Source: CAYFUT01 sp964346395 (GTDB lineage Bacteria; Bacillota; Halanaerobiia; Halobacteroidales; Halobacteroidaceae). From it: 64,000 nt of DNA. The position numbers were made by a program, and so were the translations under genes. Shown here piece after piece: positions 15,837-24,896 of the stretch. The stretch's first letter is position 1. Every line of letters starts with the position of its first letter. The DNA is taken from assembly GCA_964346395.1 (NCBI GenBank), contig CAYFUT010000003.1:1-64000 (forward strand). Direction: 5' to 3'. Below the pieces are notes generated by a model that saw nothing but the letters and a program-made list of their open reading frames with translations, did no database searches and was not told the DNA's origin.

Positions 15837-16922
15837 GTGAAAAAACGATTAGGGATTTTGTTAATAGTAGTAATGTTGGTAGGGCTATTTGCCGGAACTA
15901 GTTTAGCTGGTTGGTTTGGTTCTGATGATAGTGATGATGGTAAAGTAAAGATTGGTTTTCTGTTGAAGACAATGCAGGAGGAACGGTACTTAAAAGATAG
16001 AAGATACTTTCGTGAAGAGGTTGAATCATTAGGAGCAGAGTTAATATTTGATTCGGCTAATAATAAAGAAGCTCGGCAAATGTCTAAATTTGAAAATATG
16101 CTGGCTAAAGGTGCAGATGTGATAGTTTTACAGCCGGTAAATACAGGTACAGCCGGACAAATGGTAGAAAAAGCTCACGAAGAAGGAGTCAAAGTAGTTG
16201 GTTACGACTCTATGTTAACTAATGGACCGTTAGATGTTCATGTGATGCAGGATAGTTGGGCAGTAGGAAAATTACAGGGAGAGGCAATGATTCAATGGTT
16301 TAAAGAACAAAAAGGTGAAGTTAAGGGCAATGTTGCCTTGATCAAAGGTCAGCCTGGTGATTCTAATGCTCGATATATGAGTAGTGGGGCAAAAGAGATA
16401 ATTGAAAATAATTCTGGTTTGGAGTTAGTGGTTGAACAGTCTCATGAAGGCTGGTCTCCTAATAAGGCAATGGCTACTGCTGAAAATGCGTTGAATAAGT
16501 ATGACAACAATATTGATGCCTTTATTTGTAATAACAGTGGGATGGCTCGAGGAGTTATTTCAGCTTTAGAAGCTCAAGGATTAGCTGATAAAAATAAGGT
16601 GTTTGTAGCAGGATCGGATGCTGACTTAACTAACATTAGATATGTGGCGCAGGGCAAACAAACAGTAGAAATCTTTAAGAAAATTGAACCTTTGGCTAGA
16701 AAAGCAGCTCAAATTGCTTATAAGTTGGCCCAAAGTTCGGATCTGACTGTAGAAGAAATGATGGAGAAGAATCGAATCAAGGTTGATAAGAAGATTGATA
16801 ATGGCCATCAGGAGGTACCGACAGTAATTACTCCAATTGTAAAAGTTACGCAGGATAATATTAAAGATACAGTAGTGGAAGCCGGTTTTCATTCAGAAGA
16901 AGATATTTTTAAAAATGAGTAA
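15837..16922 (+). CDS. xylF: XylF-like sugar-binding protein of an ABC transporter
   Basis: Periplasmic binding protein of the ribose/xylose type. Signal peptide residues 1-24 (basic MKKR, hydrophobic core, cleavage after TSLA) with no lipobox cysteine, which fits a diderm cell. Mature part: KIGFLLKTMQEERYLKDRRY, a xylose-binding signature (EERxxKDRxxF), DVIVLQPVNTG, GYDSML and FICNNSGMARG. Followed by its ATPase and permease. The family imports D-xylose; other pentoses are possible. Expression is probably gated by the two tandem antiterminator leaders upstream. Confidence 0.85.
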   Translation: MKKRLGILLIVVMLVGLFAGTSLAGWFGSDDSDDGKVKIGFLLKTMQEERYLKDRRYFREEVESLGAELIFDSANNKEARQMSKFENMLAKGADVIVLQPVNTGTAGQMVEKAHEEGVKVVGYDSMLTNGPLDVHVMQDSWAVGKLQGEAMIQWFKEQKGEVKGNVALIKGQPGDSNARYMSSGAKEIIENNSGLELVVEQSHEGWSPNKAMATAENALNKYDNNIDAFICNNSGMARGVISALEAQGLADKNKVFVAGSDADLTNIRYVAQGKQTVEIFKKIEPLARKAAQIAYKLAQSSDLTVEEMMEKNRIKVDKKIDNGHQEVPTVITPIVKVTQDNIKDTVVEAGFHSEEDIFKNE

Positions 16923-16939
16923 ATAGTAAAAAGTACAAT

Positions 16940-16970
16940 CCCCTTCAGGCTAATTTCCTGAGGGGGTTTT
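16940..16970 (+). terminator. Intercistronic hairpin between xylF and xylG
   Basis: Stem CCCCTTCAGG / CCTGAGGGGG with only four Ts after it. Such weak terminators often leave the binding protein more abundant than the membrane components. Confidence 0.6.
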
Positions 16971-17004
16971 ACTTAAAACTAAGAATTAAGAGAAGGTGAT
17001 ACAG

Positions 17005-18534
17005 TTGGGTGAAGCGATATTGAAAATGGAGGATATAATTAAAGATTTTCCGGGGGTTAGAGCTTTAGATCATGTTAATTTAACAGCCCGGCGGGGAGAA
17101 GTATTGGCTTTAGTAGGTGAAAATGGAGCTGGGAAGTCGACATTAATGAAAGTGTTGAGTGGAGTTCATCCGGAAGCTACTTATGAAGGAGAAATCTATA
17201 TAGATGGTGAATTAAAACAGTTTGCTAATACTAAGCAAGCTGAAGAAGCGGGGATAGCTATTATTCATCAGGAGTTAAATTTAATTCCTGGTTTGAGTGT
17301 AGCGGAAAATATTTTTCTTGATCGACAGTTTACTACAGAAGTAGGAGTTATTGATTGGGAAAAGATGTATTCTAAAGCTGAAGAAGTTTTAGCTCGCTTA
17401 AATATTGAGGATATTGATCCGCATACTTTGCTTAAAGAATTGACAGTAGGAAAACAGCAGATGGTGGAGATTGCTAAAGCGCTGTCTTTAAATGCTGAAA
17501 TTTTAGTACTTGATGAACCTACTTCTGCTTTAACAGAAAGTGAAGCAGAGGAGTTATTTAGAGTAATTCGGGAGTTGAGAGATCAAGGAGTTTGCATGAT
17601 ATTTATTTCTCATAAGATGGATGAAATTGAACAGGTAGCTGACCGAGTAGCAGTTCTAAGGAATGGAAAGAGTATTGGAGATATAGAAACGTTAGAAGAA
17701 ATTACAGTCGATGAAATTATTAATCGCATGGTGGGAGAAGAAGTTGATGAAATGTTCCCTAAACAGGAGTTTGACCGGGGGGAAAAGACGTTAGAAGTTA
17801 AAGATATAGAAGTAGATCATCCGTTGCGAGAAGGAGAAAAAAAGGTTAAGGAAGTTTCTTTTTCTGCTTATCAAGGGGAAATACTGGGAATTGCTGGCTT
17901 AATGGGTTCGGGAAGAACAGAATTAGTATCCGGTATTTTTGGAGCTTATCCCGAAGATTCCCGAGGAGAAGTTTATATTAAAGGGGCGAAAGTGGAACTT
18001 AATTCGCCAGAAGAAGCTGTTAAGCATGGACTTGGGTTGATTCCTGAAGATAGGAAAGAGATTGGGTTATTATTAACTCAAAATGTAGTTAATAATATGT
18101 CAGCAGCTTCTCTGGATAAATTTTCTAATGGTCTAGGAGTTATGCAGCCGTTAGAAGAACAACAGAACTGCCGTAATTATGTAGATCAACTATCAATTAA
18201 AACTCCGAGTATTTTTGCTAATGTAGCTACTTTAAGCGGTGGTAACCAGCAGAAAGTAGTGTTAGGTAAGTGGCTTAGTAGCGCTCCGGATATTTTGTTT
18301 TTGGATGAGCCAACCCGGGGGATTGATGTCGGGGCTAAAGCAGAAATCCATCGTTTGATGAATAAATTAGTAGAACAGGGAGTCACTGTAATTATGATTT
18401 CTTCTGAACTTCCAGAAATATTAGGCATGAGTGATAGAATTTTGGTGATGTGTGAAGGGGAAGCAGTAGCGATGTTAGATAGAGAAGAAACGAATAAAGA
18501 AGAAATAATGGAATATGCATCAGGAAACTTTTAA
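17005..18534 (+). CDS. xylG: XylG-like sugar ABC transporter ATPase (two domains)
   Basis: Fused tandem nucleotide-binding domains of the ribose/xylose class. Domain 1 (about 1-240): Walker A GENGAGKST, signature LTVGKQQMVEIAKAL, Walker B ILVLDEPTSAL. Domain 2 (about 255-509): degenerate P-loop GLMGSGRTEL, signature LSGGNQQKVVLGKW, Walker B ILFLDEPTRGIDVG. The degenerate second P-loop is normal for this class. Start taken as TTG 17005, six bases after AAGGTG; an upstream GTG (16996) overlaps the ribosome site. 509 aa. Confidence 0.9.
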   Translation: MGEAILKMEDIIKDFPGVRALDHVNLTARRGEVLALVGENGAGKSTLMKVLSGVHPEATYEGEIYIDGELKQFANTKQAEEAGIAIIHQELNLIPGLSVAENIFLDRQFTTEVGVIDWEKMYSKAEEVLARLNIEDIDPHTLLKELTVGKQQMVEIAKALSLNAEILVLDEPTSALTESEAEELFRVIRELRDQGVCMIFISHKMDEIEQVADRVAVLRNGKSIGDIETLEEITVDEIINRMVGEEVDEMFPKQEFDRGEKTLEVKDIEVDHPLREGEKKVKEVSFSAYQGEILGIAGLMGSGRTELVSGIFGAYPEDSRGEVYIKGAKVELNSPEEAVKHGLGLIPEDRKEIGLLLTQNVVNNMSAASLDKFSNGLGVMQPLEEQQNCRNYVDQLSIKTPSIFANVATLSGGNQQKVVLGKWLSSAPDILFLDEPTRGIDVGAKAEIHRLMNKLVEQGVTVIMISSELPEILGMSDRILVMCEGEAVAMLDREETNKEEIMEYASGNF

Positions 18535-18550
18535 GTAGGAGGTTAGAATA

Positions 18551-19696
18551 ATGGCGGAAAATACAAGTGGTCAAGGATTCATGTATAATTTAAAGCGAAT
18601 AATTAAAGGAAATGGGACTTTATTAGCTTTAATTGGATTAGGAATCTTTCTTACTTTTATGACTGAGTCATTTTTTACTCCCCGTAATTTAACTAATTTA
18701 GCATTACAAACAACGATTCGGGGAATTATTGCTATTACGATGACGATGGTTATTTTATTGGCGGGAATTGACTTATCTGTTGGTTCAATAGTTGGTTTAT
18801 CAGCAGTAACTGTTACTTTATTAATGCAGGCTGGATTAGGAGTCTGGGTTGCTGTCTTGATAACTATTTTGCTGGTGGGGGTTGGATTAGGATTATGGAA
18901 TGGATTTTGGATTGCAACTTATGATATTCATCCATTTTTAATTACTTTAGGAATGATGACTATTGCCCGTGGTTTAGCTATGGTTGTTACTGATGGAAGT
19001 TCTGTACCAGTGTCTAATGATTTGTTTAATATTATTGGCGGGGGATTTATTCCTCAAGTGCCGAGTTTGATTATTTTGGGTTTAGCTTTGCTGGGTAGTA
19101 TTTATATTATTTTAAAAGCCAATCAAAAGAAGCGCGAGTATGGAATGGAAGTTGATAACTTTGAGACAGTTACTAATATAGTATTTAGTGTAATCGGGAT
19201 TTTATTTGCTGCTCTTGTGTTTGGCAGTTATAAGGGGATTCCGGTTCCTGTAGCTATTTTCGTAGTTTTAATTTCTATTGGAGTTTTCATTCTGCGGAAA
19301 ACAAAATTAGGACGGGCAATTTATGCTATCGGTGGAAATGAGGAAGCAGCTCGATTATCAGGAATGAATGTTTTTAAAGTAAAAATGTTTGTTTTTACTT
19401 CTAATATAGTAATGGCTTCTATTTCGGGAATCATTCTTGCTTCCCGGTTAAATGGAGCTTCTCCAAACTTAGGAGACATGTTAGAACTGGATGTTATTGC
19501 TTCAGTAGCAATTGGAGGAACTAGTTTTACTGGTGGTTATGGTCAAATTACTGGTTCGATTATTGGTGCTTTTATCATTGGGATTCTCAATAATGGAATG
19601 AGTTTATTAGGGATTAACACTTTTTATCAGTTAATTGCTAAAGGTTTAATTATTATTTTTGCTGTTTGGTACGATACGGTTAGTAGTAAGGAATAA
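18551..19696 (+). CDS. xylH: XylH-like sugar ABC transporter permease
   Basis: 381 aa permease of the ribose/xylose class with about ten transmembrane segments (LLAGIDLSVGSIVGLSAV, IHPFLITLGMMTIARGLAM, FTGGYGQITGSIIGAFI). The long central hydrophilic insertion (about residues 187-210, QKKREYGMEVDNFE) is typical of XylH versus RbsC. Starts 16 bases after xylG with AGGAGG upstream. Last gene of the operon; a hairpin follows. Confidence 0.9.
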   Translation: MAENTSGQGFMYNLKRIIKGNGTLLALIGLGIFLTFMTESFFTPRNLTNLALQTTIRGIIAITMTMVILLAGIDLSVGSIVGLSAVTVTLLMQAGLGVWVAVLITILLVGVGLGLWNGFWIATYDIHPFLITLGMMTIARGLAMVVTDGSSVPVSNDLFNIIGGGFIPQVPSLIILGLALLGSIYIILKANQKKREYGMEVDNFETVTNIVFSVIGILFAALVFGSYKGIPVPVAIFVVLISIGVFILRKTKLGRAIYAIGGNEEAARLSGMNVFKVKMFVFTSNIVMASISGIILASRLNGASPNLGDMLELDVIASVAIGGTSFTGGYGQITGSIIGAFIIGILNNGMSLLGINTFYQLIAKGLIIIFAVWYDTVSSKE

Positions 19697-19716
19697 TAAG
19701 TTGGAAAGTTTGGCTT

Positions 19717-19754
19717 TAGAGGGGAGTCAAATTATTGACTGCCCTCTATTTTAT
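19717..19754 (+). terminator. Terminator of xylFGH
   Basis: 14-base stem TAGAGGGGAGTCAA / TTGACTGCCCTCTA (one mismatch), ATTA loop, T-rich tail. Confidence 0.8.
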
Positions 19755-19895
19755 ATTTAGTGAAAAGTTTATTTAGCAAAAATTTGACAGGAATTTTATA
19801 TATATTTATTTAAATAATACTATAATATAATGTTTTTAATAGCAACAGAGTAAAGGTTATTGCTTTATTAAAAAATCAAGGAAGGGGTGTAGAAG

Positions 19896-21845
19896 GTGAA
19901 AAGTTTAAAAAAAGTTTCAATTAAATGGAAAGTAATGTCTATTTTATTATTGATAACAGTAATTCCGTTAGTGGCTTCTGGGTATTTTATTCAAAGAAAT
20001 AATTATAAAAATTTAAAAAGTACTCTTCAACAGCAGGGTAAAACTAATTTAAAAGTAATCAATAATCGGCTTCATAGAGAAGAAAAGAGGTTAAGTGAAG
20101 TTGGCAATCGATTGCTACAAGATAAAGAGCTAATGCAGGCAATAAAAAGACAGGCGCCCACAGAAGTGTATGTCAGAATGAATAAATATATTGAGCGCGA
20201 AAATTTAGATTTTTTAACTTTTGCAACTCCGGATGGACAAGTAATTCGGCGCGGAAATAATAGCCGTAATTTTGAGGATCAATTGCCATTTTCGCAAGTG
20301 TTTAAGCAAGTCACTAACAAGCAAAAACCAATTACTACTTATGTAGAATATCCAGCTGAATTAGTAAGTAAAGAAGATACTCCTTCTCGTCAGTTAAGCC
20401 AGCGTTTACAGGCTACCCAAGAAGGAACTTCCGGTCTAGTAATGCTGAGGGTAATCCCTATTGAATTTTTGAATGAAGTTCAAGCTATTTTTATTGTAGG
20501 CCAACTTATTAATGATAATTCTCAAATTTATAATCAAGAATTAGAAAATTTAGTATTTACAGCTAAGAAGGAAGCTAACGATTATATGTCAGGGATTAGG
20601 TTTGAAGGAGATTATATAATTGCTAATAATCAATTCTGGTCATCTAAAGACGGTTTTCAATTAAATGGGGATAAAGTAAGTAATAGTTTTTTAACTTTTA
20701 AATCAGCTATAAAGAATAATTCAGGGGAAAAGTTAGCTACTGTGGTTTACGGCATTTCCCGCACCAAATTAAAAAATAGTGTACAAGAAAATTTTTGGAT
20801 TATGTTTAGAATTCTTTTTTCAGTAGTAATTTTGATTATAGTTATTTCCTTTTTGATTTCAACAAAAATTAGTAAGAAAATAGAAAAGATCATTGGTAAA
20901 TTAAAAAAGATAGCCGCTGGAGATTTGACTGTTAGATTGGAAATTGATAGTGAAGATGAATTAGGAGAATTGGGACAAGAATTTAATGAAACTATTGCTG
21001 ACCAGAAGCAAATCTTGCAGCAAATTTCAGATTCGGTAAATAAAATAACGGATTATAGTCATCAATTATCTAGTTCAGCTGGGGAAAGTAACCAATTAAC
21101 TGATGAAACAGCTGAAAATATGACTGAGATAACAACTGCTATTAAAGAAATTGCTAACAGTAGTCAAGAAATATCAGATTTAGCACAGAAAGCTTATACA
21201 GAAACTGATTCGGGCGTAGAACAGATTGAGCAAATGGAAGAAAAAATGGAAGAGATTGATAAGGCGGCTGAAGAGGCTAGAGAAATAATTAACAGTTTAA
21301 ATGATACTTCACAGCAGATAGTTGAAATTGTAGATATGATTACTGGAATTGCAGAAGAAACTAATTTATTGGCTTTAAATGCTAGTATTGAAGCGGCTCG
21401 GGCAAGTTCTGCTCTGAAGGGTTCTGGAACCCGTAGGGGAGAAGCCGGTCAAGGTTTTGCTGTAGTAGCAGAAGAAATAAAAGAATTAGCTGAAGAAACT
21501 ACTAAAGCTACTGATCGGGCTATTGAATTAATTGAAGAGACCCAGATTAAATCAAGCCAAGGATTAAAAGCAATTGAAGATGTTACTAATCAGACTAAGC
21601 AGGGAACTGAATTAATTGGAAAGACTAATCAAACTTTTGATGATATTGCTGAACAAATTGAGGATACTTCTGCCTATACAGAAGAGGCGACTGCTTCTAG
21701 TGAAGAGTTAGCTGCTAGTAGTGAAGATGTTAATCAAGCAGCTGAGCAGATGGATAAAATATCTGATGAAGTAGCAAAGTCAGCAGAAGATTTGGCAGAA
21801 ATGGCAAATAAATTGGAAAAATTAGTTTGCAACTATAAATTATAA
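19896..21845 (+). CDS. Methyl-accepting chemotaxis protein with an insertion in the signalling tip
   Basis: Classical chemoreceptor: TM1 (about 14-30), extracytoplasmic sensor (about 35-300), TM2 (about 303-325), HAMP (about 326-380), long cytoplasmic coiled coil. In the universally conserved hairpin tip that contacts CheA and CheW, NLLALNASIEAARA is followed by 11 extra residues (504-514, SSALKGSGTRR) before GEAGQGFAVVAEEIKELAEE. The other chemoreceptor in this window has no such insert. The insert is encoded by 33 GC-rich bases (21405-21437) containing GGGTTCTGGAACCC. GTG start after GAAGG. Ligand unknown. Confidence 0.92.
   Translation: MKSLKKVSIKWKVMSILLLITVIPLVASGYFIQRNNYKNLKSTLQQQGKTNLKVINNRLHREEKRLSEVGNRLLQDKELMQAIKRQAPTEVYVRMNKYIERENLDFLTFATPDGQVIRRGNNSRNFEDQLPFSQVFKQVTNKQKPITTYVEYPAELVSKEDTPSRQLSQRLQATQEGTSGLVMLRVIPIEFLNEVQAIFIVGQLINDNSQIYNQELENLVFTAKKEANDYMSGIRFEGDYIIANNQFWSSKDGFQLNGDKVSNSFLTFKSAIKNNSGEKLATVVYGISRTKLKNSVQENFWIMFRILFSVVILIIVISFLISTKISKKIEKIIGKLKKIAAGDLTVRLEIDSEDELGELGQEFNETIADQKQILQQISDSVNKITDYSHQLSSSAGESNQLTDETAENMTEITTAIKEIANSSQEISDLAQKAYTETDSGVEQIEQMEEKMEEIDKAAEEAREIINSLNDTSQQIVEIVDMITGIAEETNLLALNASIEAARASSALKGSGTRRGEAGQGFAVVAEEIKELAEETTKATDRAIELIEETQIKSSQGLKAIEDVTNQTKQGTELIGKTNQTFDDIAEQIEDTSAYTEEATASSEELAASSEDVNQAAEQMDKISDEVAKSAEDLAEMANKLEKLVCNYKL
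21405..21437 (+). repeat. In-frame GC-rich palindromic insertion in a chemoreceptor gene
   Basis: 33 bases, 18 of them G or C, against an AT-rich gene. Contains the inverted repeat GGGTTC-TG-GAACCC. Removing it restores the standard EAARA-GEAGQGF tip. Not seen elsewhere in the window. Confidence 0.55.
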
Positions 21846-21874
21846 AAAAATAAATTTAAAATTAACTCTAGTCT

Positions 21875-21900
21875 AAACGGCCGCAAGGCCGTTTTTTCTT
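21875..21900 (+). terminator. Terminator of the chemoreceptor gene
   Basis: Stem AAACGGCC / GGCCGTTT with a GCAA tetraloop and T-run. Confidence 0.85.
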
Positions 21901-21990
21901 ATTTAAGCACATATTTTTAATCGATTTTCTCCATAATAATAAATGACCTAATTTAAAAAAATAAAATTTGATTAAAGGAGGAATCGGTAA

Positions 21991-23280
21991 GTGAAGACGT
22001 TGGCCTTGGTTTTAGCAGGAGGTAGAGGAACTAGACTTGACATTTTATCTAATCATCGCGCCAAACCTAGCGTCCCTTTTGCTGGCAAATTTAAGTTAAT
22101 CGATTTTGCATTGAGTAACTGTGTTAACTCAGGAATTTATAATGTAGGAGTTTTAACGCAGTATCTGCCGATACCACTGCATGATCATATTGGAATCGGT
22201 AAACCTTGGGATTTAGACCGCCGCCTGGGAGGCGTTAATTTATTGCCTCCTTCTACGGGGAAAAAGGGAGGCAGCTGGTACCAAGGGACTGCTCATGCAG
22301 TCTATCAAAATAGTGACTATATTAAGCGCAACAATCCTGACCATGTAATCATATTATCGGGGGATCATGTCTATAAGATGGATTATAGTAAAATGATTAT
22401 GTACCATGAGCAGAATGACGCCGATTTAACTGTTGCTGCTCAGCGAGTTGAGGAAGAAGAAGCAAAACGATTTGGAATTTTAGAAACTAATTCAGACATG
22501 GAAGTAGGTGGGTTTGTGGAAAAACCGAATAACCCGCCTAATGATTTAGCTTCGATGGGAATTTACGTTTTTGATACGGATGTATTATTAGAAATTTTAG
22601 AAAGATGTTGTACTGAAGAGCAGTCTGATTTCGGGCATCATATTTTACCGGAAATGGTGGCGAAAAAAGATGTTTACACCTATGAATACGACGGATATTG
22701 GAAGGATGTCGGAACCCTTGAATGTTTGTGGGAAACTAATTTAGCTTTAGCTGGTCCGATTCCTAAGTTAAATTTATATGATAAAGACTGGAAGATGCAT
22801 ACTCGAAGTAAAGAAAAGCCGCCTGTTAAGTTTGGAAATAAAGGGAAAGCAGTCCAGAGTATTGTTGCCAACGGGTCTATAATCAACGGTAAAGTAGAAA
22901 ATTCAGTAGTTGGCCCGGGGGTTTATGTAGAAAAAGGAGCTGTAGTTAGGGATGCTGTTATCTTTAGTGAAACAGTAATAAAAAATAATTCCATTGTTTC
23001 TCAGTCTATTATTGATGAACAAGTAACGGTCAAAGAAAATTCCCATATTGGGTTTGGAAATGACTTAACTCCTAACCGGGATACGCCTGATTTGCTAAAT
23101 AGTGGTTTAACAGTAATTGCTAAAGGAGCTACAATTCCTGATAATACTCAAATAGGCCGCAACTGCCGGGTTTATTCGTATGTAGAAGAAGAAGATTTTG
23201 AGTATAATGTGGTTCCCAGTGGAAATACAATTCTTCCGGAAATGGAAGAAGGGGTGCATATGCTGAATGCAGCTGAATAG
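21991..23280 (+). CDS. glgC: Glucose-1-phosphate adenylyltransferase, copy 1
   Basis: Makes ADP-glucose for GlgA. N-terminal nucleotidyltransferase domain: LVLAGGRGTRL (7-16), RAKPSVPFAGKFKLIDFALS, WYQGTAHAV, the catalytic Asp125 in LSGDHVYKMDY and the glucose-1-phosphate lysine 178 in FVEKP. C-terminal left-handed beta-helix repeats (about 290-400). 429 aa. GTG start after AGGAGG. It is similar along its whole length to the next gene; both keep catalytic residues, unlike typical GlgC/GlgD pairs in which one subunit is degenerate. Confidence 0.93.
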   Translation: MKTLALVLAGGRGTRLDILSNHRAKPSVPFAGKFKLIDFALSNCVNSGIYNVGVLTQYLPIPLHDHIGIGKPWDLDRRLGGVNLLPPSTGKKGGSWYQGTAHAVYQNSDYIKRNNPDHVIILSGDHVYKMDYSKMIMYHEQNDADLTVAAQRVEEEEAKRFGILETNSDMEVGGFVEKPNNPPNDLASMGIYVFDTDVLLEILERCCTEEQSDFGHHILPEMVAKKDVYTYEYDGYWKDVGTLECLWETNLALAGPIPKLNLYDKDWKMHTRSKEKPPVKFGNKGKAVQSIVANGSIINGKVENSVVGPGVYVEKGAVVRDAVIFSETVIKNNSIVSQSIIDEQVTVKENSHIGFGNDLTPNRDTPDLLNSGLTVIAKGATIPDNTQIGRNCRVYSYVEEEDFEYNVVPSGNTILPEMEEGVHMLNAAE

Positions 23281-23286
23281 ATTAAT

Positions 23287-23308
23287 TTTAGCCTGCCTTA
23301 AAAGGCAG
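23287..23308 (+). terminator. Hairpin between the two glgC genes
   Basis: AGCCTGCC / GGCAGGCT stem with a TTAAAA loop but no T-run, so termination may be partial. Confidence 0.5.
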
Positions 23309-23430
23309 GCTCTGCTTTAAAAGCAAGGAAACTAATATTTGTTAGAAAAATTATATTTAAGAAAAGGAAAATATATTTTTTTATTTAATATTATAAGTAC
23401 AATATAAAACAAACTGGGGGGATTATTATT

Positions 23431-24750
23431 ATGAAAACATTAGCTTTAGTGTTAGCTGGAGGTCGAGGTACTAGATTAGATGTTTTATCAGCTCACCGAG
23501 CGAAACCAAGTGTACCATTTGCAGGCAAATTCAGATTAATTGATTTTGCTTTAAGTAACTGTATTAATTCAGATATCTATAACGTAGGAGTTTTAACGCA
23601 GTATTTACCCATGTCCCTGAATAAACATATTGGGATTGGAAAGCCGTGGGATCTTGATCGTAAATTAGGAGGGGTAACAGTTTTACAGCCGTTTACCGGA
23701 AAACCTGATAAAGCTGAAGGAGGCGGCTGGTATGAAGGTACGGCGCATGCAGTTTATAAAAATATTAGTTTTATTCGCCGTAGTGATCCGGATTATGTAG
23801 TAATTTTATCTGGGGATCATGTTTATGAAATGGATTATAGTAAGATGGTAGATTATCATGAGGAGAAAGATGCCGGCTTGACGATCGCTGCCCAGCCGGT
23901 ACCGACTGAAGAAGCTAGCAGATTTGGGATTTTAGATCATAATCAGGAAATGAAAATTACTGATTTTGTAGAAAAACCTGAAGACCCACCCAGTAATTTA
24001 GCTTCGATGGGGATTTATGTTTTTGATGCTGATCAGCTGCTGCGGGTATTAGAAGAACACTGTACGCAAGAAAGTTCAGATTTTGGCCATCATATTATTC
24101 CGCCGATGATTGAAAATAGCGATGTCTATGCCTATGAATATAATGGCTATTGGAAAGATGTAGGAACCTTAAAAGCATTTTGGGAAACCAACTTAGAATT
24201 AACTGAGCCGATTCCTGAATTAAATTTATATGATGAGAAATGGAAGTTACACACTCGAAGTGAAGAAAAACCGCCGGTTAAGTTTGGTAATTCAGGTAGT
24301 GCAGCGCGGAGTTTAATTTCTAATGGTTCGATTATTAACGGGCGAGTAGAGAATTCTGTAATCAGCCCGGGAGTTTATATTGAAGAAGGGGCTATTGTCC
24401 GCGATTCAATAATATTTAATGATACTGTAATTCGCAGCAATTCAATTGTAGATAGAACAATTATTGATAAAGAAGTGGAGATTAAAGCTAACTGCCGGAT
24501 TGGGCAGGGAGAAGATTTAACTCCTAATCAGGATAAACCAGAGTTACTAAAAAGTGGTCTTAATGTAATTGCTAAGCGGGCGGTTATTCCAGAAGGAACG
24601 GTAATTGCCAGAAATTGCAGAGTATTTTCTTATGTTCAAGAAGAAAACTTTGATGGAAACGAAGTACCGAGCGGAACTACTATTACCTCAGCAAGTGGGG
24701 AAAAATTAGCTAAAGGTGATGAAGAAGAAGTAAAAGAATTGAATCTTTAA
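23431..24750 (+). CDS. glgC: Glucose-1-phosphate adenylyltransferase, copy 2
   Basis: Paralogue of the preceding gene and evidently a tandem duplication. The same motifs are kept: LVLAGGRGTRL, AKPSVPFAGKFRLIDFALS, WYEGTAHAV, Asp129 in LSGDHVYEMDY and Lys182 in FVEKP. It differs by a four-residue longer loop (KPDKAEGGG) and a longer acidic C-terminus; 439 aa. ATG preceded by GGGGGG. It may form a mixed tetramer with copy 1 or give different allosteric control. Strong terminator follows. Confidence 0.92.
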   Translation: MKTLALVLAGGRGTRLDVLSAHRAKPSVPFAGKFRLIDFALSNCINSDIYNVGVLTQYLPMSLNKHIGIGKPWDLDRKLGGVTVLQPFTGKPDKAEGGGWYEGTAHAVYKNISFIRRSDPDYVVILSGDHVYEMDYSKMVDYHEEKDAGLTIAAQPVPTEEASRFGILDHNQEMKITDFVEKPEDPPSNLASMGIYVFDADQLLRVLEEHCTQESSDFGHHIIPPMIENSDVYAYEYNGYWKDVGTLKAFWETNLELTEPIPELNLYDEKWKLHTRSEEKPPVKFGNSGSAARSLISNGSIINGRVENSVISPGVYIEEGAIVRDSIIFNDTVIRSNSIVDRTIIDKEVEIKANCRIGQGEDLTPNQDKPELLKSGLNVIAKRAVIPEGTVIARNCRVFSYVQEENFDGNEVPSGTTITSASGEKLAKGDEEEVKELNL

Positions 24751-24758
24751 TTTACACT

Positions 24759-24797
24759 ACCGCTCTTACTTTTGTAAGTAAGGGCGGTTTTAATTTT
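24759..24797 (+). terminator. Terminator of the glgC pair
   Basis: Stem ACCGCTCTTACTT / AAGTAAGGGCGGT followed by a T-rich tail. Confidence 0.8.
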
Positions 24798-24896
24798 AAG
24801 TATAAAAAACTTATATTATTTGCATTCCTAAAAAAGATATGTTAATATTTTATTGCTTTAATATATTAAAATAATGAATAAAGGAAGGGGTTACTA

